DNA of 64,000 bases from Parabacteroides sp. (GCA_019417325.1 DXVO01000019.1:88611-152610), one strand, 5' to 3'. Shown: positions 56,101-64,000, counted from the stretch's first letter. Numbers and translations: made by a program. Notes: generated by a model not told the origin, from the sequence alone.

Positions 56101-56362
56101 CTGGTATGTGGAAGACGGTTCATATGTCCGTCTGAAAAATATCCAGTTAGGATATACGCTTCCTTCCGGATGGACAAAGAAAATCACCATCAATAATGTG
56201 CGTGTATTTGTCGCCGCCCAAAATTTGTTTACGGTAACCGGATATTCCGGTCTGGACCCGGAAATCGGCGAGTTTAATAATAACCCGATGTATAAAGGGA
56301 TAGATATGGGCTTTTATCCCCAGGCAAGGACTTTTATGTTCGGGTTAAGCATGAAATTGTAA
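53120..56362 (+). CDS. SusC/RagA family TonB-dependent outer membrane transporter
   Basis: A 1080-residue outer membrane importer. The signal sequence lies at the N-terminus; the start may be at 53120 or the in-frame ATG at 53165 (MKRLTLFSLCAVAFQP). A carboxypeptidase-regulatory-like domain (GKVVDQSGEPLIGVNVVIHG) spans about 55-130, the TonB box-like EEVVVVGYGSFKKSD follows, then the plug (DALQGKAAGVVV, NPLYVVDGMPQD, IEVLKDASAQAIYGARAANG) and the barrel ending FMFGLSMKL. It forms the pore under the SusD lid encoded next. No STN domain is present, so signalling to the sigma factor is not obvious. Confidence 0.95.
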   Translation: MANHTRASGYFYRKAMKRLTLFSLCAVAFQPQEIVAVSSLSVAPGIMTVAQTGRKITGKVVDQSGEPLIGVNVVIHGTTDGAITDIDGNYVLDNVPEQAVLEFSYIGYTSQNVSVGNKKQVNITLAEDTQKLEEVVVVGYGSFKKSDLTGAITQVKGEEIANLPLRSAADALQGKAAGVVVTSNSGSPGALGDVRIRGVGTLNGNNPLYVVDGMPQDNIGWLNARDIENIEVLKDASAQAIYGARAANGVILVSTKRGASGDIYKSHIEFDMNIGFQGVAKRYEMLDAAGFMEYKNRAYAAAGKELTEDFATPEKREAILSFLGKNGGRQGTDWWAEVTRKPREAVNQNYNLALSGGMNKLRYRASFGYMDQKGILKGSNYQRLNGRLNLDSEVTKWLTLSANVNVIYEVRRNIQENDAYNATVLASAAADPITPVYRDNLVEVPDFLYSRIYNGYEPTNPWSRYTGVIYSNKVNTVAQVDRSALNRWHGIATKSNISGDFKLFPFLTFKSSLSLDLLRNQSDGFTPKYYLDGDEYSTYATVSRQVDNTDYWVFDNYLTYNQRFGKHAVNAMMGTSAEMKSYEAIGASKQGMVNNDPNQQVINAGTVNPGASGYTSCNTLNSYFGRVFYSYDNRYMVTVNARWDGSSQFAAGNRWGFFPSVSGGWNFSEETFMKGLSWLSQGKLRAGWGEIGNQTIPGGAYLNTFVNGGYFLFGDKNTVLSGGRGQVGNPNLKWETTRQLDLGLDLAFLQGALRLTMDYFDRRTKDMLVQVPTPSALGFPNHPWVNAGSISNRGFEFAVNYDGKAGKEFAYHINANVSTYKNKVVDLGGCANIPGKGVHLGYYSYTMTEVGMPIGYFYGYKMDGVFQTQAEIDNYKNNGQVVMPNAKPGDLKFMDLNGDGKLDDKDCTMIGNPHPDFTFGLTLGAEYRNFDFSAFFQGSVGNDILNILKYDIYGGVGWYNAPKDILTTFWNGPGSTNKNFAIDADSRLNREMSSWYVEDGSYVRLKNIQLGYTLPSGWTKKITINNVRVFVAAQNLFTVTGYSGLDPEIGEFNNNPMYKGIDMGFYPQARTFMFGLSMKL

Positions 56363-56379
56363 ATCAAGAAACAGACTGA

Positions 56380-58032
56380 ATGATGAAACCGATGAAGAAT
56401 AAAAATAGGATATGGATGGCAACCCTGTTTGCCATGGTTTTGTTGACCGGTTGCAGTGCGGATTTCCTGAACCGCCAGCCGGTGGCTATTTTGGATGAGG
56501 AATCTTATCTGAGAACCGAAGATGGCGGCTATAAACTGCTGGTAAATTGTTATCAGCCGATACTCGACCACTGGAACTATCAACAGATGCGGTTCGATTT
56601 GGGCGACCAGTTGACGGACGATTGCTCGAAAGGCGGTTCGGATGCCAACGACCGGGTTATAATAACGGAGGTGGCGCGCGGCAACCCCACTACCACCAGC
56701 GAAATGATGTATAACCTTTGGAATCACCGGTATCGTACGGCTATATCCGCCTGCAATGTTTTCCTGGCTTTGGTGACCCCCGAAACTCCCCTTATTCAGG
56801 CTGGCGGAGCATTGGTCCCGCTCGGTACCAAACAGCGTTGGATTGCCGAAGCGCATTTTATGCGTGCTTTTTATTATTTTGATTTGGCAATGACTTTCGC
56901 CAATGTCCCGCTGATAGATAAACCCTTGCAATCGGTAGACAGGACGACCATTCGCAAAGCGGACAAGGGCGATGTCTGCAATTTTATTCTGGTAGACCTG
57001 AATACGGCGATTGCCGAAACGAATCTGCCGGGAGCATCCGCTCTTCCTGCAAATGAGCTGGGACGTATCACCAAAGAAGCCGGCATGGCTTTCAGGGCGC
57101 GGGTAAAGGTATTTTTCGGAGATTATGAAGGTGCAAAGGCCGATTTGAAAGCGGTGGTGGAAAGTGGCTGTTATGATTTGATTGACGATTACCAGACCTT
57201 GTTCAATAGCGCTGCCGAAGGATACCGTTCAAAAGAGGCGGTGTTTGTCACTTCCCGCGCTTATATCTCCAATTATACGAGCGGTAGCGTTTGCCCGCAA
57301 ATGAATATCGGGCGCAATACTACCGGCGGATGGGGAGGTGAATGCCCTACAAAAGATTTGGTAAGTGCCTATGAAGTAGGTGACCCTCGCCTGGTGCATA
57401 CGGTTATTTCTTCCGGGGATATTTTTTATAAGGCGGATAAGGAAACTACGGAAATTCACGATTATTCGGGATATGATAATTTTCCCCGGCAACATAGCCG
57501 CAAACAATGGATTGATTATTCCAGAAGACCGACGGGTAACCTGTCGGAAACAGACTGGACGTTTTTCCATATCCGTTATGCGGATGTCTTGTTGATGTAT
57601 GCCGAGTGTCTGATAGAGACGGGAGGCGACAAGCAACTGGCTGCGGATTTGATTAACAAAGTGCGTTATCGTGCTTTTGTAACGACTTCGCCGGCGGATT
57701 CCTTTGCAAAATACCGGAAGTTCGATGTAAAAGAGAACGAGCGGGTGACGGAAGAAATATTCAATGCCCGGTATAAGGTAAAAGCTACTGATGATTTGCG
57801 TTCGGCCCTGCGTCGTGAACGCCGTGTCGAATTGGCAGGGGAAGGACTTCGCCTATATGATTTACTTCGTTGGAAAACATATGTAGCAACCATGCAGGCC
57901 TTCAGCAAAACACCGGAAGGGCAATATTCCGGTGCGGGAAGCCGGGTTACGGATAAAACATGGCCTTATCCTATTCCACAGACGGAGATAGATTATGTGG
58001 GAGGCTCTTTGACGCAGAATGACAACTATTGA
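56380..58032 (+). CDS. RagB/SusD family nutrient-uptake lipoprotein
   Basis: A 550-residue surface lipoprotein with signal ending LFAMVLLTGCSADFLNRQP. SusD features are AEAHFMRAFYYFDLAMTFANVPL, the TPR-like helices, FFHIRYADVLLMYAECLIE, LINKVRYRA and RRERRVELAGEGLRLYDLLRW. It caps the SusC partner and binds the substrate glycan or oligosaccharide. It lies 17 bases after SusC. No glycoside hydrolase follows directly; the DUF1080 cassette upstream is the nearest metabolic set. Confidence 0.94.
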   Translation: MMKPMKNKNRIWMATLFAMVLLTGCSADFLNRQPVAILDEESYLRTEDGGYKLLVNCYQPILDHWNYQQMRFDLGDQLTDDCSKGGSDANDRVIITEVARGNPTTTSEMMYNLWNHRYRTAISACNVFLALVTPETPLIQAGGALVPLGTKQRWIAEAHFMRAFYYFDLAMTFANVPLIDKPLQSVDRTTIRKADKGDVCNFILVDLNTAIAETNLPGASALPANELGRITKEAGMAFRARVKVFFGDYEGAKADLKAVVESGCYDLIDDYQTLFNSAAEGYRSKEAVFVTSRAYISNYTSGSVCPQMNIGRNTTGGWGGECPTKDLVSAYEVGDPRLVHTVISSGDIFYKADKETTEIHDYSGYDNFPRQHSRKQWIDYSRRPTGNLSETDWTFFHIRYADVLLMYAECLIETGGDKQLAADLINKVRYRAFVTTSPADSFAKYRKFDVKENERVTEEIFNARYKVKATDDLRSALRRERRVELAGEGLRLYDLLRWKTYVATMQAFSKTPEGQYSGAGSRVTDKTWPYPIPQTEIDYVGGSLTQNDNY

Positions 58033-58086
58033 ATATCTGTTTCTGAGGGCTAATTTATAGAAAAACTGACGTTAAGGGGAGGTTAC

Positions 58087-58380
58087 AGCACTGCGTAGTG
58101 CTTCCAATCGCGTTTGATGGTGGTTCGCAGCACTGTTTTATAGCTCCAATCGTCTCCGATGGTAAGACATAGCACTATTTTGTAGCTTCGGAGGCCTCCG
58201 GTGATGGGTTTTAGTGCTATTTTGCCATTTCGGAGGCGACCGAAGCCGTTTCCAAGCACTATTTTGTCCCATCGGAGGCCTCCGAAAGCATTTTTTAGTA
58301 CTATGTCTTGCCATCGGAGGCCTCCGGAGGTATCTCTAAGTGCTATGTCTTGTCATCGGAGGCGGTCGGATCTATTTCCT
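58087..58380. repeat. Seven tandem 42-base repeats with palindromic core
   Basis: Units begin at 58087, 58129, 58171, 58213, 58255, 58297 and 58339, exactly 42 bases apart. Each starts AGCACT/AGTGCT/AGTACT plus ATTTTG or ATGTCTTG and most carry CGGAGG with CCTCCG or GACCG; CGGAGGCCTCCG, a perfect 12-base palindrome, occurs in copies 3, 5 and 6. The first two copies are most diverged. A 66-codon frame crosses copies 3-7 but is broken by TAG upstream, so the array is probably non-coding. It fills the gap between susD and the AsmA-like gene. Confidence 0.85.
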
Positions 58381-58460
58381 CAGGCATTTACCACAACTTA
58401 AATAATATTATTTTGTTGAATTATATATAGATATATTTAACTTGCGACAGCAAAGAGCAT

Positions 58461-61400
58461 ATGGGGAATAAAAAGAAATTCAAATATTACATCCTGCCGG
58501 CCATTCTATTATTGGTTGGCGGTTTATTCCTGCTTAACCTTTATCTTACAAAGCATCTGGAACAGTTTTTGAAAAAAGAGCTGATACAACGGACTGCCGA
58601 TGCCACGGACGGCTTCTATACACTTTCTTTTGATAAGTTGGCAATTAATTTTTTCAATGGAGAATTGAAGATAGAAGGGATTGTCCTGGAGCCAGATTCG
58701 GATGTTTTCCGGGACTGGCAGCAGAAAGACAGTTTGCCATCGATGTATTTGTCGGCGCGTGTCGGGGTTATCGACTTTAAAGGCTTGAACCTGACTTGGA
58801 GATGGAGTTACAAACAACTGCATTTCCGCTCTTTTGAGGTGAAACAGCCGGAGGTGAAAGTTTTCCAGTCCAATAACTCATCCCGTACGGAAAAGAAAGA
58901 AGATACCCAGGCGCAAACCAAAACGTTGTATGAAGTCATCTCTCCATATATCAATCTGTTAAGCGTACAAACGCTGAACCTGGATAATGCAAGCGTTTCC
59001 TATACGGTTGAAAATCCGCTTTCGCCGATTGTGTATGCACTGACAAATGTAAGTTTCCATGCCTATGGTTTCAGGCTGGATGAAAATTCGTCCGATAACG
59101 GAAAGCTGTTGTATTGCGATAATTTTGATTTTGAAACGAACCAGCCTCAACTTTTGTTGGCGAATAACGATTTTGCCCTGAATACAGACAGCATCATGCT
59201 AAGTACCGAAGATTCGGTGATTTATATTTCCAATATTAATCTCCAGCCGCAGGATACCTTATGGAAGGTCAGAAAGCAGAAACCGGACCGTTTTTTGGAT
59301 GCTTTTGTGAAAACCGTGGAAGTGCAGGGCGTTGCATTCCGCCGCGAGAAAGCGTTGAACTACCTGACTGCCGATGCCTTTACTATTTCATCCCCAGACA
59401 TAAATGTATATAGTTTTGTAAACGAGAACCATCGTAGAAAAGAAGAACCAAAAGCGATTCCGGTGACGAAAATAGATGCGGATTCGCTGGTAAGGGCACT
59501 GTCTCTTTATGAAATCATCTCACCCATTTTACATAGTGTAACAGTTCAAACAATAGGTATTCGGCAGGCTAAAATGCAATATTCCTATGCTTTGAAAGAT
59601 TCCGTGGAGGTTTATAAACTGGCAAACCTGGATTTTAAGGCAAACGGCTTCCGGGTGGATTCCCTTTCCGAAGTGGAACACGGGTTTTGGTATTCCCGTA
59701 GTTTTGCCTTTGAAGCGACCGGGATAGAAGGGAGGATGAGCGCACGGAATCATCGCCTGAATATAAAACGCATGGCATTGGATACGGAAAAAGGCGATTT
59801 CAGGATTGAAGGCATCGGCTTGCATCCACTCTCGACCAAAACCCGCAACGACTATATGTCCGGAACAATCGATACGGTGAGTTTTACCGGACTGGTGTAT
59901 GACAACGGGATTAGTGCGGAACAGTTTAAGATAGACCGCCCGAACCTGCATTATGTGGTGGCGCCTGCCTACTGGAAAGCGGACAAAGAAAATAAGTCGA
60001 CGAAACCGGCAGGAGACAGCCATATTGATGTGGAGAGCATTTTAAATCCGTTTTTCCGCTATTTGTCGGTAAAGAAAGTGTCTCTGAATAGTGCCGATTT
60101 TGAATGGGACGACCGGAATGCGGCAGACCCGGTTAGTTATACGCTGAAGAATTTCAATTTCTTTGCAACGGATATTTTGGTGGACGAACGGACCGGGAAA
60201 AAGCAGGGATGGCTTTTTGATTATGGGAATATGGGCTTTAACTTCAGTCATTTTGATAATTATCTACCGGGGAAAACGCACAGGCTTTCCATCAAAAAAG
60301 GAAATTTCTCTACGGTAAAAGGTGCTCTGTCTTTGCAGGATATAAAACTTACGCCCCAGGATAGCTTGTGGGAAAAGGCGCCGGATACTTATTTCAGTGT
60401 ATCGGTTCCGGCGTTGCACGTAACGGGGCTGAAGCGTTTGCCTGAGAATCCGTTGCATCATTTGTCTTTAGGCACGTTGCAAGTTGACTCTCCCGATATA
60501 CGGATGTTTAAGGACGACCAGCTAAACCTGTCCGTTTTACTGGATAAGTTTGAAGTGGATAAAATAGCCTGGAAAGATTCTTCCCTTTATTTGGGTGCGA
60601 TAAGCCTGTTGAATCCTGCTGTTTCCTATCAGCCGCTACCACCTAAGAGAAAAGAGAAAGAAGCGGTCTCAAAACCTGCCTCTTTGGATATTTATCATCT
60701 TCTGTCGCCGGTGGCAGGACGTATTTCTTTGGAGAAGTTCGATTTGTCGAACGCGACAGTCGATTATGCTTTTTGGGGAAAGGGGGATACCTTGCAGTAT
60801 CAGAAATTGGATACAGTGAACCTTGTATTGAAGGGGCTGATGGTTGATAACAGGGAGCGTCTGTTTAAACTGGATGATATTCGTTTTTCTACCCGTAATT
60901 TGTTATTCCCTTTGGATAATGGTTTTTACACCCTTAAGGTCGGGCATGTGGCAATCGAGAATACGGATTTGAAGGTGGAGAACCTCCGTTTCTTTTCCCC
61001 TTACCCTAAAATGGAATTTGCGTATCTCCAGCCTCAACATAAGGATTGGTTTGATGTGAGTGTGGGTAATTTATCCCTTTCGAATATCGATATACCTGCT
61101 TTAGTCTCCGATAAGGCATTGCGAATAGAGGATGTGCAAGTAAAGGATGCTGTCTTATGTAATTTTAAAAACCAGAAGATTGCAGTACCTCGTCGTATTG
61201 TCCCGATGGTTTATGAAGCGCTACAGAAAGCACCGTTGCAGATCGACATACGGAAATTAGGAGTAAATAATTTTTCTGTCGTTTATGAAGAGCTGTCTAA
61301 AAAAGGAACGGTTCCCGGCAAACTGTTTTTTACGGATATGAACGGTACATTTACCGGATTGACCAATATCGTTTCCTATCCGGAGCAATATATCCGTTTG

Positions 61401-62024
61401 GATGCTGACGGAAAGTTCATGGGAAAGGGAGGCTTTACTGCTACCTGGATGCTGCCGGTCGATTCATTGAATGACCGTTTCCTTTTGACCGCCCGTATGA
61501 ATGATTTTGATTTGACAGCATTGAATGAACTGATAACCCCTTTGGCTCTGGCGCAGGTGGAAAGCGGTCATTTGAATGATTTTACTTTTAGCACGGAGGC
61601 AACCAGCAAAGATGCGACAGTCGATATGCTATTCCTATATTCCGATTTGCGGGCAGTGCTTCTCAAAGAAAAAGACGGCGAGGTGACAGACAAGAAATTC
61701 CTGACGGGGCTTGTGAACCGCATATTAAAACACAATAATCCCGATAAAACAAAGCGTGGCTTTAACAAACCGAGACATTCGAATGTTACAATAATAAGAG
61801 ATCCTTATCATTCTACTTTCAATTATTTGTGGCAAATCCTTCGTCCTGCATTGGTTGAGTCGGTTGGCGTATCCAAGAAAAAGCAGGATATGGCGCAAAA
61901 TGTGATGACTTTTTTCAAAAAGGTAAAGAACTTCTTCCATAAAAAGAAGAAGGAACCAAAAGAGGCATTGCCGGAAGCGAATGATCAGAATCAACTATTT
62001 CTTGAGTTTGAACCGATAAAGTAA
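58461..62024 (+). CDS. Large AsmA-like protein with internal repeats
   Basis: A 1187-residue protein with a single N-terminal membrane helix (about residues 9-30: YYILPAILLLVGGLFLLNLYL) and a long exported part rich in beta strands, as in AsmA/TamB/DUF748-like proteins that span the periplasm. A motif of the form Y-E-hydrophobic-SP/NP followed by hydrophobic strands and NASVxY recurs at about residues 157, 350, 524 and 744 (YEVISPYINLLSVQTLNLDN; YEIISPILHSVTVQTIGI; ILNPFFRYLSVKKVSLNS; YHLLSPVAGRISLEKFDLSN). Such repeats could build a lipid-conducting groove. The C-terminus is basic (KKVKNFFHKKKKE). Function inferred from architecture. Confidence 0.7.
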   Translation: MGNKKKFKYYILPAILLLVGGLFLLNLYLTKHLEQFLKKELIQRTADATDGFYTLSFDKLAINFFNGELKIEGIVLEPDSDVFRDWQQKDSLPSMYLSARVGVIDFKGLNLTWRWSYKQLHFRSFEVKQPEVKVFQSNNSSRTEKKEDTQAQTKTLYEVISPYINLLSVQTLNLDNASVSYTVENPLSPIVYALTNVSFHAYGFRLDENSSDNGKLLYCDNFDFETNQPQLLLANNDFALNTDSIMLSTEDSVIYISNINLQPQDTLWKVRKQKPDRFLDAFVKTVEVQGVAFRREKALNYLTADAFTISSPDINVYSFVNENHRRKEEPKAIPVTKIDADSLVRALSLYEIISPILHSVTVQTIGIRQAKMQYSYALKDSVEVYKLANLDFKANGFRVDSLSEVEHGFWYSRSFAFEATGIEGRMSARNHRLNIKRMALDTEKGDFRIEGIGLHPLSTKTRNDYMSGTIDTVSFTGLVYDNGISAEQFKIDRPNLHYVVAPAYWKADKENKSTKPAGDSHIDVESILNPFFRYLSVKKVSLNSADFEWDDRNAADPVSYTLKNFNFFATDILVDERTGKKQGWLFDYGNMGFNFSHFDNYLPGKTHRLSIKKGNFSTVKGALSLQDIKLTPQDSLWEKAPDTYFSVSVPALHVTGLKRLPENPLHHLSLGTLQVDSPDIRMFKDDQLNLSVLLDKFEVDKIAWKDSSLYLGAISLLNPAVSYQPLPPKRKEKEAVSKPASLDIYHLLSPVAGRISLEKFDLSNATVDYAFWGKGDTLQYQKLDTVNLVLKGLMVDNRERLFKLDDIRFSTRNLLFPLDNGFYTLKVGHVAIENTDLKVENLRFFSPYPKMEFAYLQPQHKDWFDVSVGNLSLSNIDIPALVSDKALRIEDVQVKDAVLCNFKNQKIAVPRRIVPMVYEALQKAPLQIDIRKLGVNNFSVVYEELSKKGTVPGKLFFTDMNGTFTGLTNIVSYPEQYIRLDADGKFMGKGGFTATWMLPVDSLNDRFLLTARMNDFDLTALNELITPLALAQVESGHLNDFTFSTEATSKDATVDMLFLYSDLRAVLLKEKDGEVTDKKFLTGLVNRILKHNNPDKTKRGFNKPRHSNVTIIRDPYHSTFNYLWQILRPALVESVGVSKKKQDMAQNVMTFFKKVKNFFHKKKKEPKEALPEANDQNQLFLEFEPIK

Positions 62025-62032
62025 AAAAGATT

Positions 62033-62299
62033 ATGGATTGCATTATTACTCATTATCCGGAGAAAAAACGTTTCGAAACAACATTGGAAGGGGTTACGGC
62101 ATTTGTAGAATACCGTTTGTCTGGAGATAAACTGGATATTATTCATACAATAGTCCCTCCTGCAATAGAAGGCCGTGGTGTGGCTGCGGCTTTGGTTAAA
62201 TATGCGTATGACTATGCTTTGGAGAATGGCATGAAGCCGTTGGCAACTTGTCCTTATGCAGTGGTTTGGTTGCATCGCCATCCGGATTATACGAAATAG
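62033..62299 (+). CDS. Small GNAT-family N-acetyltransferase (YjdJ-like)
   Basis: An 88-residue short GNAT protein. TIVPPAIEGRGVAAALVKYAYDYA contains the acetyl-CoA-binding Q/RxxGxA-type loop (EGRGVAAAL), and CPYAVVWLHRHPDY is the standard end of this short COG2388 group. It lies 8 bases after the AsmA-like gene, so it is likely co-transcribed. Substrate unknown. Confidence 0.85.
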   Translation: MDCIITHYPEKKRFETTLEGVTAFVEYRLSGDKLDIIHTIVPPAIEGRGVAAALVKYAYDYALENGMKPLATCPYAVVWLHRHPDYTK

Positions 62300-62323
62300 G
62301 GTTATTTTGCCTTTATGGACTGT

Positions 62324-62971
62324 TTAATCTTTAATATCTATCCCCAACATCCGTGCTAATTCCAAGGCTTGTAAGGAGGTAACGGTGGCGCCTTTTAATT
62401 CGCTGTTGTTCATCAGGCTTACGCGGATGCCGGATATGTCGGAGCCGGTAAAATCGATCCCTTTTAGTTGGGTATGATAAAATTCTGCTTCTTTCAGGTT
62501 GCAGTTTTCAAAGTTTATATGGGTGATTTTACAATTTTCCATCGCCATACCTGCCAAAGTACTGTGGTCAAAATTGACATAGTTTAACTTGCTCGTGGAG
62601 AGGTTCAGGTAATCACCTTTGCATTCCTGAAAAAGAATGTGGTTAAATATCCCGTCCTGGAGATTTGTCCCCATAAGTTTACATTCGATAAACTCCACCC
62701 GGTGGAAGCCGCATCCAGTCAGATTCATATTGGATAAATCGCAATTCCTGAATATCACATCACTGAACTGTGATTTCTTTATGCTGCACCCTGTAAACAT
62801 ACAACCGGAGAATGTACAGGATTGTATGGACATATTATTCCTTTTCCATCCGTCTATTCGCTGGCTCTTGAAAGCATGTTCTGTCAAATCTTCTTCATTG
62901 TTTTTTACGATATCCTGAAAAGGAATGTCTTCATGAAGGTGTTTTGCCAATCGTGGAGGTGTAATTTTCAT
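62324..62971 (-). CDS. Pentapeptide repeat protein
   Basis: A 215-residue protein made largely of five-residue repeats with leucine/phenylalanine at the centre (CTFSGCMFTGCSI, VIFRNCDLSNMNLTGCGF, NFENCNLKEAEF, GIDFTGSDISGI), forming a right-handed quadrilateral beta-helix. Cysteine is frequent in the repeats. No membrane segment. Some family members mimic DNA to protect gyrase, but nothing here shows that. Its ATG overlaps the stop of the upstream secreted protein (62968-62971), so the two are coupled. Confidence 0.85.
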   Translation of the reverse strand: MKITPPRLAKHLHEDIPFQDIVKNNEEDLTEHAFKSQRIDGWKRNNMSIQSCTFSGCMFTGCSIKKSQFSDVIFRNCDLSNMNLTGCGFHRVEFIECKLMGTNLQDGIFNHILFQECKGDYLNLSTSKLNYVNFDHSTLAGMAMENCKITHINFENCNLKEAEFYHTQLKGIDFTGSDISGIRVSLMNNSELKGATVTSLQALELARMLGIDIKD

Positions 62972-63549
62972 GGGGCGGAATTTTTAGATGGGATTGAACT
63001 CGAACTTTCGAAAATACCATCTAAGTAGTTTTCGATAATAAACCGGTTGTCCTCGTAATAGACTTTAAAAGAGATTGTTTTTGGACCGTGCTCTTCAACA
63101 TCATCAGGCTGATTAATATCTATTTGTCCGATTCGTACTAAGGAGTTTGCTTTGAAAAGATAAACGAAGTAGGTAGAACCATAGAAATCGTCTAAGCCAA
63201 TTAAAAATAGGGTAGAACTGTCTCTTTTATATACTTTTAAATTTACCTGTCCGTAATCCAGAATATCAGCGATTTTATACTCTTTGTTGAATATTGATAT
63301 GCAAAAGTATGCACCGGCATCTTTACTAAGAACTTTGTAAGAAGAATAACAAGCTGTGTTATCTTCGGTCGTCATATCCGGGTTGACATAGCTGTATTCT
63401 ATGCGTTCGGTTTGTCTATTGGATTTATTGTTCTCTTTCTTTATTTCTATTATTAAATCTTCAGGGAGTTGATGCTTATTATTCTTGTGTTCTGCAAATA
63501 CAGATGAAGTATAAATAAGAAGGAGAAGAATTAAAAGTCCTTTTTCCAT
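62968..63549 (-). CDS. Secreted hypothetical protein
   Basis: A 193-residue protein with a signal peptide (MEKGLLILLLLIYTSSVFAE). The mature part is beta-rich (YKVLSKDAGAYFCISIFN, LDYGQVNLKVYKRDSSTLFLIGLDDFYGSTY, KTISFKVYYEDNRFIIENYLDG). I do not recognise a family. It is coupled to the pentapeptide repeat gene by an ATGA overlap. The pairing of an exported beta protein with a cytosolic pentapeptide protein is curious but unexplained. Confidence 0.6.
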   Translation of the reverse strand: MEKGLLILLLLIYTSSVFAEHKNNKHQLPEDLIIEIKKENNKSNRQTERIEYSYVNPDMTTEDNTACYSSYKVLSKDAGAYFCISIFNKEYKIADILDYGQVNLKVYKRDSSTLFLIGLDDFYGSTYFVYLFKANSLVRIGQIDINQPDDVEEHGPKTISFKVYYEDNRFIIENYLDGIFESSSSIPSKNSAP

Positions 63550-63635
63550 AAATTAGTTTCTTTTTTAGTTGCCCTGGTCACTAAAAACGACTAAAGGGCA
63601 AGAACTTATTTCTAAGTTACTTACCCTTTTTGTAG

Positions 63636-63709
63636 TCGGGATGAGAAGACTCGAACTTCCGACCTCCACGTCCCGAACGTGGCGCGCTAGCCAACTGTGC
63701 TACATCCCG
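63636..63709 (-). tRNA. tRNA-Pro (CGG anticodon)
   Basis: Minus strand: acceptor CGGGATG/CATCCCG with A73, D-arm GCACAGTTGGCTAGCGC, anticodon stem CCACG/CGTGG with loop TTCGGGA (anticodon CGG, proline), and T-arm GGAAGTTCGAGTCTTCT. The C1-G72 pair is typical of bacterial proline tRNA. CCA is not encoded. A minus-strand TACCTTTG element lies at 63726-63733. Confidence 0.93.
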
Positions 63710-63725
63710 TTTTTGATTACGGCTG

Positions 63726-63733
63726 CAAAGGTA
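63726..63733 (-). promoter_or_regulatory. Promoter -7 element of tRNA-Pro
   Basis: Minus-strand TACCTTTG fits TAnnTTTG just upstream of the tRNA 5' end. Confidence 0.5.
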
Positions 63734-63886
63734 CAAATAAATTTGAACTCGCAAATAATTTGCTCATTTTTTTTCGATAAAACTGTATTTTTCTGGTGAC
63801 ATCTTGGTCGAATCTTATTTCTTCTATGTCTTGAATATTGAATTATTGAATAAATGTTAAAGATTGGTGTGGTTTTTCATATCCTC

Positions 63887-63916
63887 TTGCGAAATTAAAA
63901 AATATATCTACCTTTG
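63887..63916 (+). promoter_or_regulatory. Promoter of tRNA-Phe
   Basis: TTG at 63887-63889, 19 bases, then TACCTTTG at 63909-63916; the mature tRNA begins 31 bases later. Confidence 0.6.
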
Positions 63917-63946
63917 CAGCGTCTTTAAAAGAAAGACACACATGAT

Positions 63947-64000
63947 GGTGCCATAGCTCAGTTGGTAGAGCAAAGGACTGAAAATCCTTGTGTCCCCGGT
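63947..64000 (+). tRNA. tRNA-Phe (GAA anticodon), cut by the window end
   Basis: Acceptor GGTGCCA, D-arm TAGCTCAGTTGGTAGAGCA, anticodon stem AAGGA/TCCTT with loop CTGAAAA (anticodon GAA, phenylalanine), then the variable loop GTGTC and the first bases of the T-arm. The 3' end is beyond the window. Confidence 0.9.

Noticed and set aside
58087..58380. CRISPR array
   Set aside because: The 42-base units are contiguous and degrade along the array; there are no unique spacers between constant repeats and no cas genes nearby.
58201..58401. 66-codon ORF with 14-residue repeats across the tandem array
   Set aside because: The repeat unit is a multiple of three, so any open frame shows periodic residues. 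The frame is closed by TAG in the preceding copy, has no ribosome binding site, and the product is a Pro/Arg/Ser-rich string without family features.
63569..63799. 76-codon plus-strand ORF over tRNA-Pro
   Set aside because: It crosses the tRNA on the opposite strand and its promoter; the translated text is the familiar false protein produced by antisense tRNA reading.

Overview
The window looks like chromosomal DNA of a gut Bacteroidales species. Supporting signs are a SusC/SusD pair with an ECF sigma factor, many lipoproteins and PorT-like beta-barrels, glycoside hydrolases of families 92, 106-like and 3, heterodimeric methylmalonyl-CoA mutase, and repeated promoter elements of the Bacteroidetes form TTTG/TTG-N19-20-TAnnTTTG. 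A Parabacteroides-like genome is my best guess from overall gene content, but the genus is inference. No phage, conjugative module, complete insertion sequence or CRISPR array was seen.

Layout. 1-5.9 kb: a MalY/PatB-type aminotransferase, tRNA-Glu(CTC), then the mutA-mutB operon for B12-dependent succinate/propionate interconversion. 6-12.6 kb: an apparently AT-richer accessory stretch with two S41 protease lipoproteins, two beta-barrels, a small lipoprotein, a stop-interrupted small ORF, and an orphan CARF plus PD-(D/E)xK nuclease of the DUF1887/Can2/Card1 type. 12.6-16.3 kb: a translationally coupled operon of a GT2 protein, a DUF4922 HIT-like protein and an AmpG-like MFS importer. 16.3-16.8 kb: a cobalamin riboswitch followed by a terminator with no recognisable B12 gene in between. 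17-28.8 kb: an AraC regulator with a GH106-like hydrolase, Nudix, ROK kinase, VOC and metallo-beta-lactamase proteins, and a LytTR/LytS two-component pair divergent from a GH92 mannosidase.

29-36.2 kb: ribosomal protein L19, a GH3 plus serine beta-lactamase fusion, a CobD-like PLP enzyme, an AraC/GyrI-like regulator and fumarase C. 36.2-45.9 kb: a nitroreductase-like protein, an SPFH protein with a NAD-kinase-like protein and a methyltransferase/Nudix-like protein, an NrtR-type regulator, and two MFS exporters around an AraC regulator. 46-48 kb: the coupled radical-SAM/DUF4130 putative DNA-repair pair. 48.3-52 kb: a DUF1080, Gfo/Idh/MocA and sugar isomerase cassette that fits 3-keto-glycoside metabolism. 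52.1-58 kb: ECF sigma, a disrupted anti-sigma-like gene, SusC and SusD. 58.1-64 kb: a seven-copy 42-bp tandem repeat, a very large AsmA-like protein, GNAT, pentapeptide-repeat and secreted hypothetical proteins, tRNA-Pro(CGG) and the start of tRNA-Phe(GAA).

Themes. B12 appears three times: mutAB, the riboswitch and a CobD-like enzyme. Murein recycling is suggested by the AmpG-like importer and the NagZ-like fusion. The strongest candidates for something undescribed are the riboswitch without a gene, the orphan CARF nuclease, the SPFH/NAD-kinase-like/methyltransferase block, and several structured intergenic repeats.
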